Below, piece after piece: positions 1-6,449 of a stretch of 8,441 nt of DNA (position 1 is the first letter of the stretch; each line of letters opens with the position of its first letter). The stretch spans positions 1-8,441 of the forward strand of contig CABSCS010000026.1 in the NCBI GenBank assembly GCA_902476355.1, in the 5' to 3' direction. Origin of the DNA: UMGS2069 sp900557585 (GTDB lineage Bacteria; Bacillota; Clostridia; Christensenellales; UBA1242). The position numbers and the translations under genes were made by a program. Under the pieces are notes generated by a model that ran no database searches, was not told the DNA's origin, and saw only the letters and a program-made list of their open reading frames with translations.

Positions 1-361
1 TGAACTCCATTGAATTTGGAGAAAAACTTTTATCAGCACGGTTTGTTGTAACCTTGAAAGTTCCAACTTCCGCGCTTACAAGATTTATTGCTTCTTGAAT
101 AATTTTTTCATTGTCGGTTTCAATCATAACCGCAGGAGAAATCGAATAGATTCCCGCTTGGTCAAGAAGAAGAGTTTCAATTCTCTTTTCATCTTCTTCT
201 CTATATCCCGAAACAACCATTCTGCCAGGGATTTTATAAACCTCGGCACCAAAGTCTGCAATTGCATTTTTAATGTTACTTTTCAGCAAATTTTCAAAAA
301 AACAACGATTTTTGCCTTTCAAGAAAATTTCGCCATATCTAATCAAAATAAGTTTTTCCAT
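1..361 (-). CDS. thiI: ThiI, tRNA 4-thiouridine synthase (partial: N-terminal 120 codons, runs off left edge)
   Basis: ThiI transfers sulfur to tRNA uridine 8 (s4U8) in the cytoplasm, taking persulfide sulfur from a cysteine desulfurase; in some bacteria it also serves thiamine thiazole synthesis. Only the N-terminus is visible. The translation opens MEKLILIRYGEIFLKGKNR, the typical ThiI start (RYGE..LKGKNR), followed by the N-terminal ferredoxin-like region and the beginning of the THUMP RNA-binding domain from about residue 60. The PP-loop ATPase domain, and any rhodanese domain, would lie outside the window. ATG at 361-359 is chosen because AAAGGA lies just upstream, inside the end of the cysteine desulfurase gene, whose stop is 4 bases away. 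The two genes are therefore almost certainly one transcript, and a desulfurase-thiI pair is common in Firmicutes. Identification is from the opening motif and the neighbour; the rest is cut off. Confidence 0.9.
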   Translation of the reverse strand, partial: MEKLILIRYGEIFLKGKNRCFFENLLKSNIKNAIADFGAEVYKIPGRMVVSGYREEDEKRIETLLLDQAGIYSISPAVMIETDNEKIIQEAINLVSAEVGTFKVTTNRADKSFSPNSMEF

Positions 362-365
362 TTAT

Positions 366-1499
366 CTATCCTTTAAGTTTGTCTATTTCTTCTTTAACAA
401 TTTTTGCAATAAGTTTTGCATCAAAATCCATATATGGACTGATGGAAATTCTAACACTTGCCAAAATTTCAGAGTTCGGAACACCCATTGCTTCTAGCGT
501 GCTGTTAAAATGTTTTGTTGCTGAACATGCCGAACCCGTCGAAAGCAAAACTCCGCGCTTTTCAAGAGCATGAACAAGAGTTTCCCCTCGAATACTTTTT
601 TCAAGCATAATGTTCATTGTGTGTGGAACTCCACTTTCTCCATGAAGCACATATTCAATTCCATTTTCTTTGAAAGCCAAAAGCAATTCTTCACGCATTT
701 TTTTAACTTTTTCAAAATTTTGCTTTTGCTCTTTTCTCATTTTTTCAGCAGCATAGGCAAAACTTGCAATTCCAAAAACATTTTCGGTTCCTGAACGAAG
801 TCCGTTTTCTTGCCCACCGCCAAAAATGAGAGTGTTCACTTTTGTTCCTTTTTTAACATAAAGAGCACCAACGCCTTTCATTCCACCAATCTTGTGGGCA
901 GAAATTGTATAATAGTCAACACCAAGGTCGGTCACATCAATTGGAAACTTCATAAAGGCTTGAACGCCGTCGCTGTGAAACTTCACATCTTTGTTTGCTC
1001 TTTTTGCAAGTGTCACAAGTTTTTTAATGTTGTTCACCGCGCCAGTTTCGTTTGAAACATGTTGAACAGAAACAAATGCAACATCGCTTCCAAGCATTTG
1101 CTTGAACTTCTCTTCATCAATTCTTCCACTTTTGTCAAGAGGAATGAACTCAACTTTATACCCTTTCATTTCAAGTTGCTTTGCGCACTCTTTAACTGAT
1201 GGGTGCTCTCCCGCTCCAAACAAATACCTTTTTCCAGCAAAATTTCTTTGCGAAAAAATCACAGTGTTGTTCGCCTCGGTTGCACTTCCTGTGAAAATCA
1301 ACTTATCATCATGTGACGCACCAAGACAATCAAGCAAAAAACCTCTTGCGTTTTCCACTTCTCTTTTAACGTCAACCGATTGCTTATAAACCGCAGATGG
1401 ATTGAAAAAATCCTCGCACAAAAATTTGCTTGCACGCTCTTTCACTTCGTCAAACATTTTTGTTGTTGCTGCATTGTCAAGATAAAAAATTCTTTCCAT
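366..1499 (-). CDS. nifS: Cysteine desulfurase (NifS/IscS family), probable sulfur donor to ThiI
   Basis: This is a PLP-dependent enzyme that removes sulfur from L-cysteine, giving alanine and an enzyme-bound persulfide. It has 377 residues, a normal full length. Visible family landmarks are the N-terminal YLDNAATT (6-13), the PLP-stacking His99 (GEHPS), Asp177 and Gln180 (HSDGVQ) contacting PLP, the Schiff-base Lys203 in SAHKIGGMKG, RSGTEN (235-240), and the active-site Cys325 in STGSACSATKH on the mobile loop. All catalytic residues are present. The start ATG at 1499 follows a good AAAGGAAG site. thiI begins 4 bases downstream, so, as with NifZ-ThiI of Bacillus subtilis, I infer that this desulfurase is dedicated to tRNA thiolation rather than general Fe-S assembly; no iscU or iscR is visible. 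The family is certain; the dedicated role is inference. Confidence 0.95.
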   Translation of the reverse strand: MERIFYLDNAATTKMFDEVKERASKFLCEDFFNPSAVYKQSVDVKREVENARGFLLDCLGASHDDKLIFTGSATEANNTVIFSQRNFAGKRYLFGAGEHPSVKECAKQLEMKGYKVEFIPLDKSGRIDEEKFKQMLGSDVAFVSVQHVSNETGAVNNIKKLVTLAKRANKDVKFHSDGVQAFMKFPIDVTDLGVDYYTISAHKIGGMKGVGALYVKKGTKVNTLIFGGGQENGLRSGTENVFGIASFAYAAEKMRKEQKQNFEKVKKMREELLLAFKENGIEYVLHGESGVPHTMNIMLEKSIRGETLVHALEKRGVLLSTGSACSATKHFNSTLEAMGVPNSEILASVRISISPYMDFDAKLIAKIVKEEIDKLKG

Positions 1500-1516
1500 A
1501 TTTCACTTCCTTTTAA

Positions 1517-1545
1517 AGGATAGTAAAATTTGCCACAAAAGTCAA
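1517..1545 (-). promoter_or_regulatory. Sigma-A-type promoter for the nifS-thiI operon
   Basis: On the minus strand, TTGACT (1545-1540), a 17-base spacer and TATCCT (1522-1517) match the vegetative consensus well, with ideal spacing. Predicted transcription start is near 1510, which falls at the edge of the ribosome binding site (1513-1506). The leader would therefore be only about 10 bases and would keep just the GGAAG part of the site. If that is too short, a promoter farther upstream in the AT-rich 1546-1700 interval would be needed; I saw none as good. A 9-base tandem repeat (aaaagtata, twice, 1601-1618) lies in that interval with no evident role. Confidence 0.55.
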
Positions 1546-1690
1546 GATAAAAATAAAATAGTGTACTTTAAATATATAAGCAGAGCGACAATAAAAAATC
1601 AAAAGTATAAAAAGTATAAAAGAAATTGAAATCAAAATATATTTATATCAAAAAAAAAACTGCAAAAAATCTGAAAAAGATTTGTGAGAA

Positions 1691-1728
1691 ATATAAAAAT
1701 AAAAATGCCCTATTTTTCAATAAGGCAT
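1691..1728 (-). terminator. Rho-independent terminator after yunB
   Basis: Read on the minus strand, 1728-1705 folds into a 10-bp stem (ATGCCTTATT with AATAGGGCAT, one G-T wobble) closed by a GAAA tetraloop. A T-rich tract (TTTTATTTTTA) follows directly at 1704-1694. It begins 11 bases after the yunB stop codon, so it ends the spoVA/yunB transcript and insulates the nifS promoter beyond it. Confidence 0.85.
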
Positions 1729-1739
1729 GTTTTATAGCA

Positions 1740-2423
1740 CTATGGAATCAAATCAACCATATCAGAAAGAGTGTTCGAACGAAGATAGGTTTCAGGAATC
1801 TCTCCAATGATAACACTTTCGCAAACAAGCACTTCATTTTCCATTGGAATGGTGAGCGTTTTGAACGGCAAAACAACATTCACTTTTGCCTTTATGTCAA
1901 CATAAATTTTATGTTGAGTTTGGTTGATTCCTGCGCTGATAAACTGCGACAAAAACCTGCAAGTCACTTCACCATATGGGTAAATATCAATTTTCACCGG
2001 AGGCCCCATACCTGAAAAAATAGAAATTCCAGAGAACGCACCAAGAGGAATCGAAATTGGATTTCTTGAAGAATCAAGCAAATGTGCAAGAGTGATTCTT
2101 TCAATCATCATTGAAACATTGTTGATTTTCACAGTGTTTGCTTGTATCATTCCAATCTTTCCAGAACTGTCTGTTACAATGGAAATCAAGTCGTCATATG
2201 AGATGTTTTGATTCATTGTTTCGGTGATCGCATAGTTCATTGATTTTGCGCCATAAACTTTTATTTGCGAAGTGCTAATGTCAACCATAAGTGGGGTTAC
2301 AAGAAATTTAATATACAGAATAAAAAACGCAAATATTGCAAATATAATTGTAAAAATGCACACAGTTTTGCGTTTTTTGTGGATATTTATTGTTTTTATT
2401 GCAAAATTATTTTCATTTTTCAC
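1740..2423 (-). CDS. yunB: Sporulation protein YunB
   Basis: YunB is a conserved endospore-former protein of poorly defined function, made in the mother cell under sigma-E in Bacillus subtilis. The protein here has about 227 residues. A short basic N-terminus (HKKRK) leads into one membrane anchor (about residues 21-41), then a soluble domain carrying the family hallmarks: IPLG (125-128), SGMGPPVKIDIYPYGEV (about 137-153), AGINQT (164-169), and the later KVNVVLPF and VIIGEIPETY stretches. The start is uncertain. An in-frame TTG at 2429 has a stop codon right before it, no convincing Shine-Dalgarno site, and overlaps the -10 of an excellent sigma-E-type promoter. I therefore prefer GTG at 2423, which would sit at or next to the predicted transcript 5' end. 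The gene begins 31 bases after the spoVAE stop, so readthrough from spoVA is also possible. Confidence 0.88.
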   Translation of the reverse strand: MKNENNFAIKTINIHKKRKTVCIFTIIFAIFAFFILYIKFLVTPLMVDISTSQIKVYGAKSMNYAITETMNQNISYDDLISIVTDSSGKIGMIQANTVKINNVSMMIERITLAHLLDSSRNPISIPLGAFSGISIFSGMGPPVKIDIYPYGEVTCRFLSQFISAGINQTQHKIYVDIKAKVNVVLPFKTLTIPMENEVLVCESVIIGEIPETYLRSNTLSDMVDLIP

Positions 2424-2428
2424 AGTCA

Positions 2429-2457
2429 ATTATATGACCAAAAAGTTCAAAATATTA
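2429..2457 (-). promoter_or_regulatory. Sigma-E-type promoter for yunB, overlapping the spoVAE stop codon
   Basis: On the minus strand, TAATATT (2457-2451), a 14-base spacer and CATATAAT (2436-2429) fit the Bacillus subtilis sigma-E consensus (KMATATT, 14-15 bases, CATAYAHT) at every defined position. The -35 begins on the spoVAE stop codon. Predicted +1 is around 2424-2422, which coincides with the GTG proposed as the yunB start. This agrees with yunB belonging to the sigma-E regulon in Bacillus subtilis. The assignment is by consensus matching only. Confidence 0.65.
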
Positions 2458-2829
2458 GTCTTTTTTAGTTTTCGAACTAACGAAAAATGAGACCAAATAA
2501 CTAAGCCCAATAGACACAGCAACACCGCTTGACGCAGCAATAAGACCACCCGAAAGCGCGCCAAAAAATCCGTCAGTTTTAACCGCAACAATTGCACCAT
2601 TTGCAAGCGTGTTTCCAAATCCAAGAATAGGAACAGTTGCTCCTGCGCCTGCCCATTCCACAACATAGTTATAAAGTCCAAAACCACCAAGAATTGCACC
2701 AACCATCAAAAAGATAACAAGGATTCTTGCGGGCGTGATTTTTGTTCGAATCACAATCAGTTCGGCCAAAGTGCAAATTGCACCACCAACCAAAATCACT
2801 TTAAGATACATTAAAAGCGAAGTAATCAT
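2455..2829 (-). CDS. spoVAE: SpoVAE (SpoVAEB), spore dipicolinate channel membrane protein
   Basis: This is a membrane component of the SpoVA complex, which moves Ca-dipicolinic acid into the forespore and releases it at germination. It has 124 residues, close to the usual size. The protein is very hydrophobic with about four membrane segments (near 6-27, 35-55, 62-82 and 90-117) and a short polar tail, SSKTKKD. The SpoVA family signature GAGATVPILGFGNTLANG is at 61-78, matching a similar motif in SpoVAC. Its ATG overlaps the spoVAD stop (ATGA, 2829-2826), which implies translational coupling, and GGAGGG lies 6 bases ahead of it inside spoVAD. It is the last gene of the spoVAC-D-E set; SpoVAA, AB, AEA and AF are absent, as in many Clostridia. 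Confidence 0.93.
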   Translation of the reverse strand: MITSLLMYLKVILVGGAICTLAELIVIRTKITPARILVIFLMVGAILGGFGLYNYVVEWAGAGATVPILGFGNTLANGAIVAVKTDGFFGALSGGLIAASSGVAVSIGLSYLVSFFVSSKTKKD

Positions 2830-3836
2830 TTCTTTCCCTCCATTTCAACAAGATGTGCAATGCACGGAATTGTATCCCCTTGTTGGTTTGTTGTTGTGCT
2901 CATAAGTGCACCAGTAGAAATCAGCAATACTTTTTTAAACTCTCCATTTTCAAGTTTTTGCAAAATATATGAGTTAAAAACACACGCACTGCACCCCGCA
3001 CCACTTCCACCTTGAATTGTTCCTTGGTCAATGTTATAAATCATGTGTCCACAATCAATATAGTTGCTTTCCATATCAAAACCTTTTTTAAGCATCAAAT
3101 CTTTAAAAATATCCGAACCAAGTTTTCCAAGGTCGCCCGTTGCAATAAGGTCATAATCTTTTTCAGTTGTTTTTGTGTCTTCAAAAAACGCTGTCAATGT
3201 TTCCATTGCCGCAGGTGCCATCGCCGCACCCATATTTGCAATGTCACAAATTCCATAGTCAGTAACCCTTCCAATGGTGAACCGTTTTGCATGAACATTG
3301 CTTTTTGTTTCGGTTGACAACACTGTCGCACCAACGCCAGTAACTGTCCACTGTGCATATGATTGCCGTTGGTTTCCAAATTCAAGCGGATAACGATATT
3401 GTCTTTCCGCGGTTGAAAAGTGGCTTCCGGTTGCACAAATCACATTTTTAAGCCCACCAGTTTCAAGAAATGTTGAGCCAATAATATAACTTTCCGCCAT
3501 GGTGGCACACGCATTATAAAGTCCAAGAAAAGGAATTTCAAGTTCGCTTGCAGTATAGTTTGAAGAAACAAGTTGGTTCATAAGGTCCCCACCAACATAA
3601 AGGTCTATCTCCTCTTTTTTAAGACCCGACTTTTTAATGCACTCTGAAATGGTTTTGAAAAACATTTTTCTTTCACCCTTTTCAAAAGTCTTTTCACCCA
3701 TCTTGTCATCTTTTTCAATAAAATCAAAATAATCCGAAAGAGGCCCTTCTCCTTCTTTTCTTCCAACAAGACTCACCCCCTTGACAAGCGAAACATTCAT
3801 TTCAAGCTCATAGGTTTGATTTCCAATCTTTTTCAT
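2826..3836 (-). CDS. spoVAD: SpoVAD, dipicolinate-binding subunit of the SpoVA complex
   Basis: SpoVAD is the soluble, thiolase-fold member of the SpoVA complex; it binds dipicolinic acid at the inner spore membrane and is essential for its uptake. It has 336 residues, full length for the family. Recognisable stretches are VGGDLMNQLVSSNY (81-94), GLYNACATMAES (105-116, Cys110 at the position of the thiolase nucleophile), CATGSHFSTAERQYRYPLEF (134-153), the glycine-rich QGGSGAGCSAC (275-285) and the C-terminal LLISTGALMSTTTNQQGDTI (304-323). No transmembrane helix is evident. The start ATG at 3836 follows GGGGGAG in the 9-base gap after spoVAC, and the stop overlaps the spoVAE start by 4 bases. 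All signs point to an intact subunit within one operon, expected to be expressed in the forespore. Confidence 0.96.
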   Translation of the reverse strand: MKKIGNQTYELEMNVSLVKGVSLVGRKEGEGPLSDYFDFIEKDDKMGEKTFEKGERKMFFKTISECIKKSGLKKEEIDLYVGGDLMNQLVSSNYTASELEIPFLGLYNACATMAESYIIGSTFLETGGLKNVICATGSHFSTAERQYRYPLEFGNQRQSYAQWTVTGVGATVLSTETKSNVHAKRFTIGRVTDYGICDIANMGAAMAPAAMETLTAFFEDTKTTEKDYDLIATGDLGKLGSDIFKDLMLKKGFDMESNYIDCGHMIYNIDQGTIQGGSGAGCSACVFNSYILQKLENGEFKKVLLISTGALMSTTTNQQGDTIPCIAHLVEMEGKK

Positions 3837-3845
3837 ATTCTCCCC

Positions 3846-4301
3846 CTAAAACAAACCAATAATAAAATATACAAGTCCAACAATAAGCGAATATGCAACA
3901 CCATTCACAAGAACAGGACCCGCAACATAAAACATTTTTGCTCCGACACCAAAAACAAGACCCTCCTTTTTATATTCAATCGCACACGAAGCAATTGAAT
4001 TTGCAAATCCTGAAATTGGAATAAAGGTTCCCGCACCTCCATATTTACCCAATCGGTCAAAACAACCAAAGGCTGTAAGCATAATTGTAAGAGCAATAAT
4101 GATAATGTTCACCCATGCACCGGCAGTCACCAAATCCATCATTGGATAAAACGACCGAATCACATCTGAAAACATTTGACCAAGACAACATATCGTTGCG
4201 CCCATGATAAAAGCATGACCGAGCGAACTAAACCACCCAGCCTTCGGCGACTTTTGCTCGACATATTCAACATATTGTTTGTTTCGTAAAATTTTATTCA
4301 T
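3846..4301 (-). CDS. spoVAC: SpoVAC, mechanosensitive channel subunit for dipicolinate
   Basis: SpoVAC is the inner-membrane channel protein of the SpoVA complex; in Bacillus subtilis it behaves as a mechanosensitive channel. It has 151 residues, essentially the same length as the B. subtilis protein. A polar N-terminus (about 1-22) precedes several hydrophobic segments (near 25-45, 58-80, 95-110 and 125-150). The diagnostic block GGAGTFIPISGFANSI is at 88-103, followed by EYKKEGLVFGVGAKMFYVAGPV (109-130). The GAG...PI.GF.N motif is shared with SpoVAE, consistent with both belonging to the SpoVAC/SpoVAEB family. The ATG at 4301 follows GGAG with 7-base spacing. It is the first gene of the spoVAC-D-E operon and diverges from the lipoprotein gene at 4431, leaving 129 bases for both promoters. 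Confidence 0.95.
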   Translation of the reverse strand: MNKILRNKQYVEYVEQKSPKAGWFSSLGHAFIMGATICCLGQMFSDVIRSFYPMMDLVTAGAWVNIIIIALTIMLTAFGCFDRLGKYGGAGTFIPISGFANSIASCAIEYKKEGLVFGVGAKMFYVAGPVLVNGVAYSLIVGLVYFIIGLF

Positions 4302-4338
4302 AAATATTCTCCAAAATTAAAATCGCAATTTACAAAAC

Positions 4339-4368
4339 TAATTGTTGCAATTTTGATGCAATTTATTC
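4339..4368 (-). promoter_or_regulatory. Possible sigma-G-type promoter for spoVAC-D-E
   Basis: On the minus strand GAATA (4368-4364) matches the sigma-G -35 pattern (GHATR) and is followed after 18 bases by ACAATTA (4345-4339), a poor match to the CATNHTA -10. Position favours it: predicted +1 is about 30 bases ahead of the spoVAC ATG, and spoVA is a sigma-G operon in Bacillus subtilis. The weak -10 keeps this tentative. Confidence 0.35.
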
Positions 4369-4375
4369 ATTTTGT

Positions 4376-4405
4376 AAATATTTTTTGCAACCAATCAAAT
4401 ACTAT
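4376..4405 (+). promoter_or_regulatory. Possible sporulation (sigma-E-like) promoter for the lipoprotein gene
   Basis: AAATATT (4376-4382), a 15-base spacer and AATACTAT (4398-4405) match sigma-E -35 and -10 elements at 6 of 7 and 6 of 8 positions, with allowed spacing. The same bases can be read as a sigma-G-like pair (AAATA, 17 bases, AATACTA) or a sigma-K-like -10 (AATACTATA), so the compartment cannot be fixed. A vegetative reading (TTGATG 4353-4358, TAAATA 4375-4380, spacer 16) is also possible but weaker at the -10. Predicted +1 near 4412 lies just before the AAGGAG ribosome site at 4419-4424. The region overlaps the far upstream edge of the spoVAC promoter region. Confidence 0.4.
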
Positions 4406-4430
4406 ATATGAAACAAACAAGGAGTTCACA

Positions 4431-6407
4431 ATGAAAAAAACATTCAAAATTTCTATATTATCAATTCTAGTGTTTGCAATTTTCACACTTGTAGGATGTT
4501 CAAATGCAGACAAAACACTTGCCAAAAACCTAGACAATACCATAACAAATCTTATTTATTCGGTCACAAATCTTGATTTTGTCGATTCTTCTCAACTTGA
4601 AAGTCTTTCAGTTTTAGACACGCAAGAACAGACAAATAATATTGTAAACAATAATGATAGTAACACACAGAAAAACGCAAATTGCTGTGAAAATAATGCA
4701 AATATTGATGCAAACCAACAATTTGAGCGAAATATTCAAAATTATAAACTTTCAGAAAATATGAGCGGACACCCAAATTTCAGAAATGAATTTGGCACTA
4801 TTCCAATCAGAAAAGCATATGAAAATCAAATTTATAACACCTACGGTGGTGACCAAAATAAGTTTAATAACACATATGCAAATAATCAAACTAGACAAAA
4901 TGTTTATAACTACAATCAACAAAATATTGTAAACGATAGCACACAATCAGATGATACACAAAATAAAAACGAGACCATCCGTCTCGTTACTTTTTCAACT
5001 GATAAAATTTCAGAAAACAACAAAGAACTCCAAAATCTTATAACATCACTTATCAATAAACGCTCTAACCTTCTACTTTATGTGAACGACCTTTATAAAG
5101 GAAACATTTCAATTGTAAATCCAAACAGAAATGCTGTGAACGCATATATGAATATTATCAAAGACAACACCGCATACTTCAACCAACACCGAGGCATTGT
5201 CACAAACCAAATTGACCAAGCAAAAGAAATTTTGCAAAACGACCAGTCGTCAGCCCTTGTCAACGCCTATATCATCAGAACAAACGAAGCAATTTCAACG
5301 CGTATTACAAAACTTGAAAGTTCAATTTCGGCAATTGAATCCATTTTCCAAATTTTGAAAGGAAGCGAGAAAAATTCTTTTGAATCTTATATGCTAGACA
5401 AATTCAACAACCAAAACAACACCTCAATAAATAATGAAGCACAAAACAATATTTCTAATGATTCAATAAATTATAATCGACCAACTAATACTGAAAATCC
5501 AGATTATAATAATGAATCATTAAATAATTATGGATATATTCCTCCTCGCTTCAACCCACACGACAGACACATTATGCCATACCCTTACCACGGTTTTGAA
5601 ATCGAAAACAACACAACTGAAAATATAAATATCCCTGAGCAAAACAATAATACCACTATACCAACCCCCATCATTAATACACAAAACACCACCCAAGCAA
5701 ACAACAACAATAAACCAAATGATACAAACAAGAACATGAACAACATGGATAGTAAAACAAGCAATCTGCCAGAAAACAACAATGTTGCAATAACAAATAA
5801 TGAGCAATCAATCTGCAATATACCATACCAATCATCACCCGACAACACCAAAATAACCAGTCTTACAAATCAAAACAACAACACATCTATAAAGAACCAA
5901 AGCAATGAATGTGGCAATGAAAAATGCATTTCAAATTGCAATAAAGACAATTGCTGTGACAACGGTTTAAACCAAAATTGGACAAACAAAAATCAAAAAG
6001 CAGTCGCTCTAAATCAAACATTTTCAAACGAACAAAACAACATTAAAACAGAAAAAATTAGTCAAGAAAATGAAATAAAATCTGAAACAAGAAACGACCA
6101 AATCACATCTTATAAAAGCGAAGTTTCTGAAACCAAGAAAGACAACAACGACAAGAAAAAAAACATAAAGAAACTTGACAATAATTTGAACGAAAAGATT
6201 CGTGAAGAACAAAAAGAAATCAGAGAAACCAAAAACAAATTTGACGAAAAACTAAAAACAAACAAGATTTCAAAAATGTTTCTTGAAGATAAAAACAACC
6301 GTCACAGCAGACTTAAAACAATGAACACCAAGCAAGCATCGCCTCCAATTTTAGATAAGCCAGCAAACATTGAAAAAGCACAAAATATCCCATATTTGGC
6401 GTTTTGA
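4431..6407 (+). CDS. Asparagine-rich, cysteine-containing lipoprotein, function unknown
   Basis: I do not recognise this 658-residue protein. The start is ATG 4431, set by AAGGAG at 4419-4424 with 6-base spacing and by the signal peptide that begins there; an in-frame ATG at 4353 would add 26 residues and bury the signal. Residues 1-22 are a lipoprotein signal with lipobox LVGC, lipidated Cys23. Residues 24-180 are polar. Residues 181-320 are the most ordered part, mostly amphipathic helix (for example NKELQNLITSLINKR and ITKLESSISAIESIFQ). A Pro/Tyr/His patch follows at 368-388, then a low-complexity Asn/Thr linker (390-490), a cysteine cluster (Cys494, 499, 503, 508, 509) and a Lys/Glu-rich helical tail (about 550-625). 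By my count about 133 residues are Asn. It lies opposite to its neighbours, between sigF and spoVAC. A secreted, membrane-anchored sporulation role is inferred from position and promoter only. Confidence 0.85.
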   Translation: MKKTFKISILSILVFAIFTLVGCSNADKTLAKNLDNTITNLIYSVTNLDFVDSSQLESLSVLDTQEQTNNIVNNNDSNTQKNANCCENNANIDANQQFERNIQNYKLSENMSGHPNFRNEFGTIPIRKAYENQIYNTYGGDQNKFNNTYANNQTRQNVYNYNQQNIVNDSTQSDDTQNKNETIRLVTFSTDKISENNKELQNLITSLINKRSNLLLYVNDLYKGNISIVNPNRNAVNAYMNIIKDNTAYFNQHRGIVTNQIDQAKEILQNDQSSALVNAYIIRTNEAISTRITKLESSISAIESIFQILKGSEKNSFESYMLDKFNNQNNTSINNEAQNNISNDSINYNRPTNTENPDYNNESLNNYGYIPPRFNPHDRHIMPYPYHGFEIENNTTENINIPEQNNNTTIPTPIINTQNTTQANNNNKPNDTNKNMNNMDSKTSNLPENNNVAITNNEQSICNIPYQSSPDNTKITSLTNQNNNTSIKNQSNECGNEKCISNCNKDNCCDNGLNQNWTNKNQKAVALNQTFSNEQNNIKTEKISQENEIKSETRNDQITSYKSEVSETKKDNNDKKKNIKKLDNNLNEKIREEQKEIRETKNKFDEKLKTNKISKMFLEDKNNRHSRLKTMNTKQASPPILDKPANIEKAQNIPYLAF

Positions 6408-6424
6408 TGCAATATTATAAATAT

Positions 6425-6449
6425 AAAATCGCATTTTTGCGATTTTTTT
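6425..6449 (+). terminator. Bidirectional terminator between the lipoprotein gene and sigF
   Basis: AAAATCGCA (6425-6433), a TTTT loop and TGCGATTTT (6438-6446) form a perfect 9-bp hairpin starting 18 bases after the lipoprotein stop. A run of T continues to 6449, touching the sigF stop codon (6450-6448). On the minus strand the same hairpin follows sigF directly and is followed by a T-rich but interrupted tract, so it can serve both convergent genes. Confidence 0.85.

Noticed and set aside
1546..1700. Small open frames and A-rich repeats between nifS and yunB
   Set aside because: The plus-strand frame there lacks a ribosome site and runs antisense into yunB; the 9-bp tandem repeat is too short to support a functional element.
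2430..2702. A 90-codon minus-strand frame overlapping spoVAE
   Set aside because: It is an out-of-frame shadow of spoVAE, which has the conserved protein sequence and the ribosome site.
4353..4430. 26-codon N-terminal extension of the lipoprotein frame from an upstream ATG
   Set aside because: It has no ribosome site, runs through the promoter candidates, and would place the lipoprotein signal peptide internally; ATG 4431 has AAGGAG at proper spacing.
5520..5851. Two long open frames on the minus strand opposite the lipoprotein gene
   Set aside because: They are shadows of the Asn/Thr-rich coding strand (AAC/AAT read backwards gives Val/Ile/Leu), with no ribosome site or terminator of their own.
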